64,000 nucleotides of DNA from Limnobaculum parvum (GTDB lineage: Bacteria > Pseudomonadota > Gammaproteobacteria > Enterobacterales > Enterobacteriaceae), in assembly GCF_003096015.2 (NCBI RefSeq), contig NZ_CP029185.2, positions 2,514,001-2,578,000 of the forward strand. Reading direction: 5' to 3'. Each line of letters starts with the position of its first letter. Position 1 is the first letter of the stretch. The notes below the pieces were generated by a model, which made no database searches, was not told the origin of the DNA, and saw nothing but the letters and a program-made list of their open reading frames with translations. The position numbers were made by a program, and so were the translations under genes. Of the stretch, positions 18,782-27,291 are shown in pieces.

Positions 18782-20881
18782 ATGAAGAAAGAACAGTCAC
18801 TCCTAGAGCAAACGGCCACCGCCGCAGGCATATCAAACAGCTATCTGAATGCCTATGGCCAACCCGAGATCATCAGCGATGAGGTGAAACAGCTATTGCT
18901 ATCAGCAATGCAATTCACTCTGCCGGACGATAAAGAGGGGGAGCCACTTCCCCCGGTTATTGTGTTACGACAAGACAGTACGTTCTCTTTGCCACTGGCT
19001 TTTGAAGCACAGTGGCAGCTTACTTTGGAGCAAGGGGAATTACAGCAGGGAAACGTGGCTAAAGGTAAACCGTTAAAGTTACCGACCGATCTACCCTGCG
19101 GTTATCACCAGTTAACGCTGACCCGAGATCAGCAACAGTGGCGCTGTCAGGTTATTGTCGCACCAGAACGCTGTTATGAACCTGCGCCACTCCATCATCA
19201 CCAAAAGCTGTGGGGAACCTGCGTGCAGATGTATACCCTCCGCTCGGATCGCAACTGGGGGATTGGTGATTTTGGTGATGTTCAACAACTGCTGAAAAGT
19301 ATTGCTGAACGAGGCGGAGCCTTTGTTGGGCTGAATCCTATTCATGCCCTCTACCCGGCCAACCCTGAATTTTGCAGCCCTTATAGCCCGTCTTCCCGTC
19401 GCTGGTTAAATATTATCTATATTGATATCAATCAGGTGGATGATTTTCACCACAGTTCTAAGGCTCAAAAATGGTGGCAGCAGTCCGCTACTCAGAAAAA
19501 GTTAGCCGAGCTGCGTAAAGTGGAATGGGTTGATTATACCGGCGTGATGTCATTAAAGTTGGCGGCGCTAAAATTAGCCTATCAGCAATTTATTACCCGT
19601 CCGGAAAGAGATACATCACAGCGTGAATTCAGCGAGTTTGTGGCGCAGGGCGGTGATGACTTACGCTATCAGGCAATTTTTGATGCATTATCGGTTCATT
19701 TGGTACAGGAAGGCCACGCTTGGCAATGGTATCAGTGGCCGATGGACTACCAAGATAGTCAGAACCCTGAGGTCAGCCAGTTCGCTCAAGAGCATGCTTT
19801 TGAAGTGTCATTTTATCTGTGGCTGCAATGGTTAGCTCACCAGCAGTTAAGTGAATGCTACCGTCTTTCCCGTAAATTGAAGATGTCCATTGGCTTATAC
19901 CGTGATTTGGCGGTGGGGGTTGCTCAGGAAAGTGCCGATGCTTGGAAAGACCGTTCCCTGTATTGCTTCAGTGCTTCCGTCGGCGCGCCACCGGATATTC
20001 TTGGGCCACTCGGGCAAAACTGGGCGCTACCGCCAATGAGACCCCATGTGATGGTAGAACGTGCCTATCAGCCATTTATTGACCTGTTACGAGGCAATAT
20101 GACTCAGTGCGGTGCATTGCGTATCGATCATGTGATGTCATTGCTACGTTTGTGGTGGATCCCTCAGGGAGAAAGCGCTAAAAACGGTGCTTATGTGCAT
20201 TATCCGGTTGATGATTTATTGGCGATTCTGGCGCTGGAAAGTCAACGGCATCACTGTATGGTCATCGGTGAAGACTTGGGGATTGTACCTAAGGATATTG
20301 TCAGCAAATTAAGCACCGGTGGTGTTTACTCCTACAAAATTCTGTTTTTTGAACAAGATGAACAAAATCAATTAACCCCACCAGAGGACTATCTACCCCA
20401 GGCGATGGCAACGGCAACCACCCATGATATGCCGACACTTAAAGGTTACTGGCAGTGCGGCGATTTAGCACTGGGTAAGCAACTGGGCCTCTACCCTAAC
20501 CCATTGGCGCTGGCGCAAATCTATCAGGAACGAGAGCTTACCAAGCAGGGTATTCTGAACAGTTTGCATCGCTATTACTGTGTACCTAAAAGTATGCGTA
20601 AAACGGTGAAAGATATGCCGATGTCTCCGGAACTTAACCGCGGTTTGTTACGCTATTTAGCGTTGACGGATAGCGCTCTGGTGGGAATTCAGTTAGAGGA
20701 CTTATTGGATATGTCGGAACCAGTGAACGTACCGGGCACCTATAAGGAATATCCAAACTGGCGTCGTAAGCTGACAAACTCACTGGAGAATATGTTTGCT
20801 GATTTATCGATACGTCGTGTGTTGAATGATATGGATAGCAAGAGACAGTTGGCGGCGACTCGGAAACCAAAGCGGAAATAG
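18782..20881 (+). CDS. malQ: 4-alpha-glucanotransferase (amylomaltase)
   Basis: GH77 enzyme that transfers maltodextrin chains and releases glucose, feeding malP. I start it at the ATG at 18782 (MKKEQSLLEQTATAAGIS), preceded by AGCAGG; the frame is open further upstream inside malP, but that part overlaps MalP and is not MalQ-like. This gives 699 residues against 694 in E. coli. Catalytic signatures are present: ALRIDHVMSLLRLWW (nucleophile Asp), GEDLGIVP (acid/base Glu) and THDMPTLKGYW (third carboxylate). It is translationally close-coupled to malP. Confidence 0.97.
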   Translation: MKKEQSLLEQTATAAGISNSYLNAYGQPEIISDEVKQLLLSAMQFTLPDDKEGEPLPPVIVLRQDSTFSLPLAFEAQWQLTLEQGELQQGNVAKGKPLKLPTDLPCGYHQLTLTRDQQQWRCQVIVAPERCYEPAPLHHHQKLWGTCVQMYTLRSDRNWGIGDFGDVQQLLKSIAERGGAFVGLNPIHALYPANPEFCSPYSPSSRRWLNIIYIDINQVDDFHHSSKAQKWWQQSATQKKLAELRKVEWVDYTGVMSLKLAALKLAYQQFITRPERDTSQREFSEFVAQGGDDLRYQAIFDALSVHLVQEGHAWQWYQWPMDYQDSQNPEVSQFAQEHAFEVSFYLWLQWLAHQQLSECYRLSRKLKMSIGLYRDLAVGVAQESADAWKDRSLYCFSASVGAPPDILGPLGQNWALPPMRPHVMVERAYQPFIDLLRGNMTQCGALRIDHVMSLLRLWWIPQGESAKNGAYVHYPVDDLLAILALESQRHHCMVIGEDLGIVPKDIVSKLSTGGVYSYKILFFEQDEQNQLTPPEDYLPQAMATATTHDMPTLKGYWQCGDLALGKQLGLYPNPLALAQIYQERELTKQGILNSLHRYYCVPKSMRKTVKDMPMSPELNRGLLRYLALTDSALVGIQLEDLLDMSEPVNVPGTYKEYPNWRRKLTNSLENMFADLSIRRVLNDMDSKRQLAATRKPKRK

Positions 20882-20894
20882 CGGTGAGGCTAAT

Positions 20895-20930
20895 AACATT
20901 ACGGGCCATCATTTGATGGCCCGTAATGTT
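20895..20930. terminator. Strong hairpin terminator after malQ
   Basis: Perfect 17-bp inverted repeat, AACATTACGGGCCATCA with its complement around a 2-base loop, 13 bases after the malQ stop. The T-run is short (TTTAATT), so it acts as a terminator or a 3' stabilising hairpin. Confidence 0.75.
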
Positions 20931-20942
20931 TAATTGGTTTTT

Positions 20943-20974
20943 GAGGATATTCCGGCTGGTAGACCGTCTGTACG
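20943..20974 (+). repeat. Deleted copy of the CGGCCGGAA intergenic repeat
   Basis: GAGGATATTCCGG joins directly to a GTAGACCGTCTGTACG-like end. It reads as the full element at 21030-21105 with its middle removed between the two CCGG arms. It supports the idea that this is an element whose central hairpin can be deleted. Confidence 0.5.
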
Positions 20975-21034
20975 TTAAGCCAGAGTACGTCAGCCTTGCC
21001 AACGCTTAGCTTTTGGATAATTGGGAACTGAGGA

Positions 21035-21088
21035 TATTCCGGCCGTAAACACGATCTTGCGTATATCACCGTTGTGCTCGGCCGGAAG
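21035..21088 (+). repeat. Intergenic palindromic repeat, family with TTCCGGCCG / CGGCCGGAA ends
   Basis: A 54-bp element bounded by ATTCCGGCCG and CGGCCGGAAG, which pair as the outer arms of a hairpin. An inverted copy lies at 53766-53817 (between eptA and truD), sharing the start ATTCCGGCCGTAAA and the end TTGTGCTCGGCCGGAAG. Non-coding, between convergent genes. Confidence 0.7.
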
Positions 21089-21245
21089 ACCGTTTGTACT
21101 TTGCTCTAGTGCGCTTCGGGCCTAGTCTGCCTAGGGGCACTCCGGCAGCTAAAGCTGCTACGACCCCAACGGCAGCCTCTCCCTCCGATTAGCAATGCTA
21201 ACTGTCAGTCAGGTGATTCATTCAGGCATTTATTTTTTATATATT

Positions 21246-21307
21246 GCCCTTTGCCCTTTGCCCTTTGCCCTTTGCCCTTTGCCCTTTGCCCTTTGCCCTT
21301 TGCCCTT
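21246..21307 (+). repeat. Heptamer microsatellite (GCCCTTT), eight full copies plus part of a ninth
   Basis: The 7-bp unit GCCCTTT is repeated head to tail without error. It lies in non-coding DNA between malQ and malM, so slippage would not shift a reading frame of any gene I recognise. Likely hypervariable in copy number. Confidence 0.95.
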
Positions 21308-21330
21308 CAGGTTAAAGCATCCGAATGTTG

Positions 21331-21435
21331 CCTCAGCCAATAAAAAAGTAGCACGACCAACACGGATGTTGGTCGAGGCGCAGCGACGTCTGGAGCGGCT
21401 CTGCGCCGGTGCGTCGACTTTTTTATTGGCTGAGG
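21331..21435. repeat. Long inverted repeat enclosing two hairpins
   Basis: Outer arms of 19 bp match perfectly: CCTCAGCCAATAAAAAAGT at 21331-21349 and its complement at 21417-21435. Inside lie the hairpins GACCAAC..GTTGGTC (about 21355-21374) and GGCGCAG..CTGCGCC (about 21377-21405). The inner part recurs in reverse orientation at 63615-63680 with paired substitutions. A folded RNA or a cruciform-forming mobile repeat is possible; no protein is apparent. Confidence 0.75.
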
Positions 21436-21450
21436 TTGCCGCCGCAATGC

Positions 21451-22035
21451 GGCGGTCAACAATCGGCTGCGCAGGCGCGGGGAGTGCAGAGGGGCGTTCG
21501 CCCCAATGCCCCTCTGCTCGACGCAAACACCACCGTCGAGATAAACACTGAACCAAAAGCGGCGAAACTTACACCACCCCAGAACATTCAAAAAGGGGCG
21601 GTCAACAGTCGGCTGCGCAGGCGCGGGGAATGCAGAGGGCGTTCGCCCTAACGCCCCTTTGCTCGACGCAAACACCACCGTCGAGATAAACACTGAACCA
21701 AAGGCGGCGAAACTTACACCACTACAACCACCCCAGAACATTCAAAAAGCGGTGGTCAACAGTCGGCTGCGCAGGCGCGGGGAGTGCAGAGGGGCGTTCG
21801 CCCTAACGCCCCTTTGCTCGACGCAAACACCACCGTCGAGATAAACACTGAACCAAAGGCGGCGAAACTTACACCACTACAACCACCCCAGAACATTCAA
21901 AAAGCAGCGGTCAGCAATCGGCTACGCAGGCGCGGGGAATGCAGAGGGGCGTTCGCCCTAACGCCCCTCTGCTCGACGCAAACACCACCGTTGTAGTGGT
22001 CTAATAAACACTGAACCAAAGGCGGCGAAACTTAC
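21451..22035 (+). repeat. Four tandem ~150-bp non-coding units
   Basis: Units begin near 21451, 21597, 21751 and 21906, with periods of 146, 154 and 155 bases. Each carries GGCTGCGCAGGCGCGGGG, the hairpin AGAGGGGCGTT..AACGCCCCTCT and GCTCGACGC..ACCGTCGAG. Short open frames across the array on both strands are by-products of the GC-rich repeats. The central hairpin unit recurs singly at 57512-57547 and inverted at 63516-63547. Confidence 0.85.
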
Positions 22036-22118
22036 TCATGCCCGGCCACCACTCAGTAGCCGGGCAATACTTCATTGGCAGATAATATTGACTCAAAATC
22101 TAATCATTGGAAAATGAG

Positions 22119-23045
22119 TTATTTCTTCGCCTTAACACTCCCAACAAACGTCTCTCTCGCCGTTGTCGATCCCAATCTCTCCGCTTCATCCAGCAGCTTC
22201 AGTGCTTTATCAATATCGCCCTGCTTCACCGCAGCGCGAATACTTTGGTTAAAGTAGGTTTCGGTATCTGTCAGCACTTTTTCTGGCGCTGCATGCGCTT
22301 TCGCTACCGGTGCCGCCGCTGGCGCAGGAATGACGGCTGTAGCCGCCGCATCTGATGAGGATGCTGGCATTAATTGACCGATCATCACATTGCCATTTTG
22401 CTGATCAGATTTAACAACAACCTTCAGCGTCCCCTGCTCACTGTGTTGAGCAATAGGGTCCGGAATATCTGGCACTGCATTCCCCACGCCCTTGGCATAA
22501 GCTTTGGCTGGGGCGGTTAATTTGGTGGTCTGTTGCAGGTCTTTATTGGTGGTATACACCAGCATGTAGATCTGCTGTTGGCCTAAGGCTGGCGTCAGGC
22601 GCAACGTGCCTTGTAGGCGATCGGAATCCATAACTTCAGGACCGGCGTAAGTAAATCGCTCGCTAGGATAATATGCCGCCGGGCGCATTTGCTCGTCCAA
22701 TACTAAAACGTTCGGTGCATAAACGCTTTTATTGTCGACTAGGCTGGATAATGTGATTTCCAACGTACCGCGATTAGCCGGTAGCGCAATGGTGGCAATC
22801 GCACCACGAATATCCCCCTGAGACAGTTGAGGTGATGCCGCATTCAGCTTGATAGTTTGAGTAGTCGGTGGAACTAGCGACTGCCAAGGTAACTGCTGTA
22901 GCTTACTGCCAGAAAGTGTAGGAGCGGTTGTCACGCTCTCCGGGGCCTGAACGTTATCACTGAACAGCGATACCGCCTGCGCCTGACTGCTCATGCCGCT
23001 GACCAGTGCCAGCGCTAAACATAAGGCCAGATATTTGTTATTCAT
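22119..23045 (-). CDS. malM: MalM, periplasmic maltose operon protein
   Basis: The product has 308 residues with a clear signal peptide (hydrophobic to about residue 25, cleavage near SQAQA). It is the last gene of malK-lamB-malM. MalM is a periplasmic maltose-regulon protein of uncertain biochemical role, thought to associate with the porin or oligomers. Its Ala/Pro-rich middle (AAPVAKAHAAPEK) and the C-terminal YFNQSIRAAVKQGDIDKALKLL segment fit the family. Transcription comes from malK with a hairpin in the lamB-malM gap. Confidence 0.92.
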   Translation of the reverse strand: MNNKYLALCLALALVSGMSSQAQAVSLFSDNVQAPESVTTAPTLSGSKLQQLPWQSLVPPTTQTIKLNAASPQLSQGDIRGAIATIALPANRGTLEITLSSLVDNKSVYAPNVLVLDEQMRPAAYYPSERFTYAGPEVMDSDRLQGTLRLTPALGQQQIYMLVYTTNKDLQQTTKLTAPAKAYAKGVGNAVPDIPDPIAQHSEQGTLKVVVKSDQQNGNVMIGQLMPASSSDAAATAVIPAPAAAPVAKAHAAPEKVLTDTETYFNQSIRAAVKQGDIDKALKLLDEAERLGSTTARETFVGSVKAKK

Positions 23046-23089
23046 TATTTTTTCCCTCTGAAAGTAACAAAAGACTCATACAACAGAAA

Positions 23090-23130
23090 AATGGCAGACG
23101 TTGAACAGCACATCATTCACGCCTGCCATT
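23090..23130 (-). terminator. Intercistronic hairpin between lamB and malM
   Basis: The 8-bp inverted repeat AATGGCAG / CTGCCATT lies in the 101-bp lamB-malM gap, followed on the minus strand by a short run of T. It may act as a partial terminator or mRNA stabiliser that lowers malM expression; inference only. Confidence 0.45.
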
Positions 23131-23146
23131 GGGACATCAGATGTTA

Positions 23147-24412
23147 TTACCACCAAGCTTCGAATTGAACACCGAAGGAAAATTCATCGTTATTTCCACG
23201 GCTGTAGGTTTTAGTCGAGGTATCATTAGTGGCAACACCGTCGTTATATCCCCACTTCTCATCCCAATTTGCATAGGTACCAAATACGCGAATGGCCGGA
23301 CGGGACCAAATGCTGTTACCTGCTTGCCATTGTTGTGCCAGCGTAATTTTATACTGACTGTTACGATCGCCCGTATTCTGAGCCTTCACATTATCATAGC
23401 CAGCTTCCAGCAAGGTGCTCATAATTGGTGTCCATTTGTACATTGGACGCACACCAACGGTGTACCACGTTGAGCCATTACTGTTATCAAGATCGGTATC
23501 CTGATACATAGCGACGTACATCAGATCCCAATCCTGCGCCAGAGAGATAGCACCGTGATCCAATACGCGGACCATACTGCCGTTATTATTCACGCTGGCA
23601 CCCTGAGAGTGACCGGTATTCCAAGAAGTCATTGAATCTGTTGCATACTGAACCACAAACTTGTTAAAACCACTTAACATACTTTGAGTATGTTCTGCGG
23701 TGAACATAGCACCATCTTTTGAAGCATCATCCGCTAAAGAGTAGCCATCGCGTGCATTGGCGCGACCATAGTCAACACCCAGCTCCAGTACGCCATCCGG
23801 GTTGGTATTCAGGTTGGCTAAACGAATGTCAAACACGTCGTTAGCGGTAGGGACTTCATCCGCCTGTCCATCAATCCAACCGTGAGAACCACCGGCTTCG
23901 GTATCGCGCGTCACCGCCATAGACAATTTACCAAAGCCCAGATCGATATTTTCAAGCCCCGCTCCCGGACCTGAAATATCCCAGTAGTAAAAGTCGATCA
24001 TATGTACATCGTGACGCTGGTAGAAACGCTTACCGGCCCACATGGTTGAACCAGGCAACCAGTCGATCAGGTTTTCACCCTTCACGTTAATTTCACGGAA
24101 TGCCGGATCGGTTGCTTCCCAGTCGTTTGCCTGATCGATTGAGTAAGCTACGTTGCTGTCCAGATAAAACTTCTTATCGCCTTCTTGCCATAATTGTTGC
24201 CCTAGCTTCAATTCTGCGTAGGTTTCACATTCGTTACCTAAACGGTACTTACTCTGTGCTCCCGTTGCTTGGAAACACTGCTGGTCACCACCATCTCCTG
24301 ACCAGCCAATACCAGAACGAGCATAACCATGAAAATCAACAGCCAGTGCCTGAGTTGCAAAAACACCTGCTGCAACGGCTAAAGAAAGTTGTAACTTGCG
24401 GGACACGACCAT
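23147..24412 (-). CDS. lamB: LamB maltoporin
   Basis: The product has 421 residues including a signal peptide of about 24 residues (cleaved after TQALA, mature start VDFHGYARSGIGWSG as in E. coli LamB). It ends in an aromatic Trp, as outer-membrane barrels do. LamB is an 18-strand trimeric porin that passes maltodextrins through the greasy slide. Family landmarks include the two early cysteines (DQQCFQ, GNECETYAELKLGQ) and WAGKRFYQRHDVHMIDFYYW. It lies 41 bases after malK, with a small TGCCACTTAGTGGCA hairpin in the gap. Confidence 0.98.
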   Translation of the reverse strand: MVVSRKLQLSLAVAAGVFATQALAVDFHGYARSGIGWSGDGGDQQCFQATGAQSKYRLGNECETYAELKLGQQLWQEGDKKFYLDSNVAYSIDQANDWEATDPAFREINVKGENLIDWLPGSTMWAGKRFYQRHDVHMIDFYYWDISGPGAGLENIDLGFGKLSMAVTRDTEAGGSHGWIDGQADEVPTANDVFDIRLANLNTNPDGVLELGVDYGRANARDGYSLADDASKDGAMFTAEHTQSMLSGFNKFVVQYATDSMTSWNTGHSQGASVNNNGSMVRVLDHGAISLAQDWDLMYVAMYQDTDLDNSNGSTWYTVGVRPMYKWTPIMSTLLEAGYDNVKAQNTGDRNSQYKITLAQQWQAGNSIWSRPAIRVFGTYANWDEKWGYNDGVATNDTSTKTYSRGNNDEFSFGVQFEAWW

Positions 24413-24453
24413 CGTAGTTCTCCTATGATGCCACTTAGTGGCAATATGTTTAT

Positions 24454-25563
24454 TTAAACGCCCAGCTCTCTATGTAACCGTTGACAGGCCCTGCCATCGC
24501 TGTGAAATAGGTGACAGCGTTGTGGCGGTAAACCAATCGCAAAGGTGGAGCCTTCTTTTACCAAAACAACGTCGTTCTGACGGTAAATCAGGTTTTGTCC
24601 GATCGACGGAATTTGGATATGTATCTGTGTTTCATTGCCTAACTGCTCTACTACCTGTACTTCTCCCTCCAGCGTGACATCTGCAATCTCACTGGTTGTT
24701 AAATGTTCAGGCCGGATCCCCAGAGACATATTGGTCCCCACCTGAACTCCATGACTGTCTACCGGCAGCCAAACCTGCTGCCCGTTTGGTAATGCGATTT
24801 GAACTTGTTCAATGGCCGTCGCGGTGACTTTCACCGGTAGGAAATTCATTTTTGGCGAACCAATGAAACCCGCGACGAAACGATTCGCCGGATAGTGATA
24901 TAGCGCCAATGGTTTACCGACCTGAGCAATTCGCCCGGCATCCAGCACCACGATTTTGTCCGCCAGCGTCATCGCCTCCACCTGATCGTGAGTAACGTAA
25001 ATCATGGTGCGCTTCAGGCGGTTATGGAGACGGGAAATTTCGATACGCATCTGAACCCGCAGTGCGGCATCCAAATTAGAAAGCGGTTCATCCAGCAGAA
25101 AAACTTCTGGCTCCGCCACCAGCGTTCGGCCAATCGCCACGCGCTGGCGCTGCCCTCCCGATAGCTCTTTTGGCCGTCGATCCAGCATATGACCCAGTTG
25201 CAGCATCTCTGCAACTTGCGTCACGCGGTGCTTAATTTCGCTTTTAGGTGCTTTAGCCAACTTCAGGCCAAAAGACATGTTGTCTGCCACAGAAAGATGG
25301 GGATACAGCGCGTAAGACTGGAAAACCATTCCAATTCCACGCTGTGCCGGTGGTACCTCATTCATTCTTTTACCGTTGATGGTCAGTTCGCCGGAGGTAA
25401 TATCTTCCAGGCCAGCAATCATGCGTAGCAAAGTAGATTTGCCACAGCCCGATGGGCCAACGAATACGACGAACTCACCATCATCGATTTCAAGATTAAT
25501 GTCCCTGGAAATGACAACATCACCGAATGCCTTACTTACATTGCTTAGCGTGACATTGGCCAT
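24454..25563 (-). CDS. malK: MalK, maltose transporter ATPase
   Basis: The product has 369 residues (E. coli 371). Walker A GPSGCGKST is at residues 36-44, the signature LSGGQRQRVAIG near 134, Walker B VFLLDEPLSNLD near 153 and the switch histidine in VTHDQVEAMTL near 192. A C-terminal regulatory domain follows (residues about 240-369), the part known in E. coli to bind MalT and EIIA-Glc. It powers MalFGK2 on the cytoplasmic face. It is the first gene of malK-lamB-malM, divergent from malEFG over a shared control region. Confidence 0.98.
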   Translation of the reverse strand: MANVTLSNVSKAFGDVVISRDINLEIDDGEFVVFVGPSGCGKSTLLRMIAGLEDITSGELTINGKRMNEVPPAQRGIGMVFQSYALYPHLSVADNMSFGLKLAKAPKSEIKHRVTQVAEMLQLGHMLDRRPKELSGGQRQRVAIGRTLVAEPEVFLLDEPLSNLDAALRVQMRIEISRLHNRLKRTMIYVTHDQVEAMTLADKIVVLDAGRIAQVGKPLALYHYPANRFVAGFIGSPKMNFLPVKVTATAIEQVQIALPNGQQVWLPVDSHGVQVGTNMSLGIRPEHLTTSEIADVTLEGEVQVVEQLGNETQIHIQIPSIGQNLIYRQNDVVLVKEGSTFAIGLPPQRCHLFHSDGRACQRLHRELGV

Positions 25564-25685
25564 AATTAGCTCCTCTCTGTTTGTCGGTCTCTGTGGTCAT
25601 ACTCAACCAACCGATAAATTGGTATGGCTGCGATATTGCATAAAAAATCGCAAGTACAAATCATCCACTGGAAGGTTTTTTATGG

Positions 25686-25735
25686 GGGGAGGAGGTGGGA
25701 GGATGAGCTAAACAGAGGGGAGATGAATCCTCCCC
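25686..25735. promoter_or_regulatory. Cluster of MalT boxes
   Basis: Against the consensus GGGGA[T/G]GAGG, 25686-25695 reads GGGGAGGAGG (perfect), 25699-25708 reads GAGGATGAGC, 25717-25726 reads GGGGAGATGA, and the complement of 25726-25735 reads GGGGAGGATT. Boxes on both strands fit paired and opposed MalT binding. Confidence 0.75.
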
Positions 25736-25750
25736 TGATGAGAGAAAGAT

Positions 25751-25766
25751 TGTGAATTTACTCACA
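25751..25766. promoter_or_regulatory. CRP site 1 (perfect core)
   Basis: TGTGAATTTACTCACA is an exact TGTGA-N6-TCACA palindrome. Confidence 0.9.
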
Positions 25767-25784
25767 AATTAATCACAGGCTTTA

Positions 25785-25800
25785 TGTGATGACGCGCACA
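25785..25800. promoter_or_regulatory. CRP site 2
   Basis: TGTGATGACGCGCACA matches TGTGA-N6-TCACA with one mismatch in the right half. Confidence 0.75.
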
Positions 25801-25814
25801 AAATGCGTTGCAAA

Positions 25815-25830
25815 TGCCACACGCATCACA
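25815..25830. promoter_or_regulatory. CRP site 3
   Basis: TGCCACACGCATCACA matches the right half TCACA exactly and three of five bases of the left half; the spacing to sites 1 and 2 is regular (34 and 30 bp), close to three helical turns. Confidence 0.6.
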
Positions 25831-25976
25831 CAAAGGTATTGGAGGGCATAGAAAAGAGGAGGATGCCTTTTATTCACGCACGGCGGCAACATAGTTACCG
25901 TGTAAATGTCTTTGCCTTGGCAACCGTATATCGATTGCCATCCAGACTACCTGACTAAATTGAAAGAAGGATAACT

Positions 25977-27206
25977 ATGATGTTCCGTATACTAAACGCT
26001 GCACGTCGTCATACCCAACGTCCACTGGCGGTTTCTAAGGTGGCAACCATTTCTGCCCTAGTCGCACTTTGTCTCTCCAGCTCAGCGATGGCCAAAATTG
26101 AAGCAGGCAAATTGGTTATCTGGATCAATGGCGATAAAGGATACAACGGTCTGGCTGAAGTCGGGAAGAAATTTGAAAAGGATACCGGCATTAGCGTCAC
26201 CGTTGAACACCCGGATAAGATGGAAGAGAAGTATCCTCAGGTTGCAGCAACGGGCGATGGCCCTGACATCATTTTCTGGGCTCATGACCGTTTTGGTGGT
26301 TATGCTGAATCCGGACTTCTGGCAGAAGTGACCCCGTCCAAAGCCCTGCAGGATAAAATTGCGCCTTTCACTTGGGATGCGCTGCGTTATAAAGGCAAAC
26401 TGATTGGCTACCCTATCGCAGTAGAATCGTTAGCACTGATCTACAACAAAGACTTATTACCCGAACCACCAAAAACTTGGGAAGAAGTCACCGCTCTGGA
26501 TACTAAACTGCGCGCTAAAGGTAAAAGCGCCATCATGTGGAATCTACAAGAGCCCTACTTCACCTGGCCACTTATCGCTGCTGACGGCGGCTATGCCTTC
26601 AAGTTCGAAAACGGTCACTATAACGTGAAAAACGTTGGCGTAAATAATACCGGAGCACAAGCTGGGCTACAGTTCTTGGTTGATCTGGTGAAAAACAAAC
26701 ACATCAATCCTGATACGGATTATTCCGTGGCTGAAGCTGGCTTTATTAAGGGTGAAACCGCTATGACCATTAATGGTCCGTGGTCATGGGGCAATTTGGA
26801 TAAAGCCAAAATTAACTATGGCGTCACTATGCTGCCAAGTTTTAAAGGCAAGCCATCTAAACCATTTGTTGGCGTGCTTTCTGCTGGAATTAACACCGCC
26901 AGTCCCAACAAAGATCTGGCGAAAGAATTTCTGGAAAACTACCTGCTGACCGATGAAGGATTAACGCTGGTGAATAACGACAAGATGCTGGGTGCTGTGG
27001 CACTGAAATCCTATCAGGAGAAGCTAGAAAAAGATCCGCGCATCGCCGCTACCATGAACAACGCTCAAAAAGGCGAAATCATGCCAAACATTCCGCAAAT
27101 GAGCGGGTTTTGGTATGCCGAACGCAGCGCTATTCTGAATGCGATCCACGGTCGTCAGACTGTTCCTGCCGCATTAAAAGATGTTGAAACTCGTATTACC
27201 AAGTAA
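25977..27206 (+). CDS. malE: MalE, periplasmic maltose/maltodextrin-binding protein
   Basis: The product has 409 residues. An extended N-terminus precedes a hydrophobic core ending SSSAMA, and the mature protein begins KIEAGKLVIWINGDKGYNGL, nearly identical to E. coli MBP. MBP signatures include EHPDKMEEKYPQVAATGDGP and the C-terminal alternation of Ala and Thr helices. It delivers maltodextrins to MalFGK2. The start ATG at 25977 is followed directly by a second ATG; AAGGA lies 5 bases upstream of the first. The signal peptide is longer than the 26 residues of E. coli. Confidence 0.98.
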   Translation: MMFRILNAARRHTQRPLAVSKVATISALVALCLSSSAMAKIEAGKLVIWINGDKGYNGLAEVGKKFEKDTGISVTVEHPDKMEEKYPQVAATGDGPDIIFWAHDRFGGYAESGLLAEVTPSKALQDKIAPFTWDALRYKGKLIGYPIAVESLALIYNKDLLPEPPKTWEEVTALDTKLRAKGKSAIMWNLQEPYFTWPLIAADGGYAFKFENGHYNVKNVGVNNTGAQAGLQFLVDLVKNKHINPDTDYSVAEAGFIKGETAMTINGPWSWGNLDKAKINYGVTMLPSFKGKPSKPFVGVLSAGINTASPNKDLAKEFLENYLLTDEGLTLVNNDKMLGAVALKSYQEKLEKDPRIAATMNNAQKGEIMPNIPQMSGFWYAERSAILNAIHGRQTVPAALKDVETRITK

Positions 27207-27215
27207 ATCTGTAAC

Positions 27216-27243
27216 ACAGCGGTGCAGATAACTGCACCGCTGT
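27216..27243 (+). other. Intercistronic hairpin between malE and malF
   Basis: A 12-bp perfect stem (ACAGCGGTGCAG with its complement, loop ATAA) starts 9 bases after the malE stop and has no T-run. It most likely protects the malE mRNA 3' end and sets the high MalE:MalF ratio, the role known for REP hairpins at the same place in E. coli. Confidence 0.7.
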
Positions 27244-27291
27244 TAACGACCGAATGTTTGTAGTCTCCCGGGCCACCCAAAGGAGTTCGTC

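Larger units (their letters stand above)
25564..25976. promoter_or_regulatory. malK-malE divergent control region
   Basis: This 413-bp gap is arranged like the E. coli malKp-malEp region: a cluster of MalT boxes on the malK side (about 25686-25735), three CRP-like palindromes in the middle (25751-25830) and a further MalT-like GGAGGATGCC close to malE (25856-25865). This predicts joint activation by CRP-cAMP and MalT of both operons. Confidence 0.85.

Noticed and set aside
21195..21996. Short plus- and minus-strand frames in the malQ-malM gap
   Set aside because: They are formed by tandem GC-rich repeats and the heptamer, lack ribosome sites, and repeat the same peptide with each unit.
21246..22035. 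CRISPR array
   Set aside because: The 7-bp tract has no spacers, and the ~150-bp units are repeated over their whole length rather than as short repeats with unique spacers. No cas genes are present.
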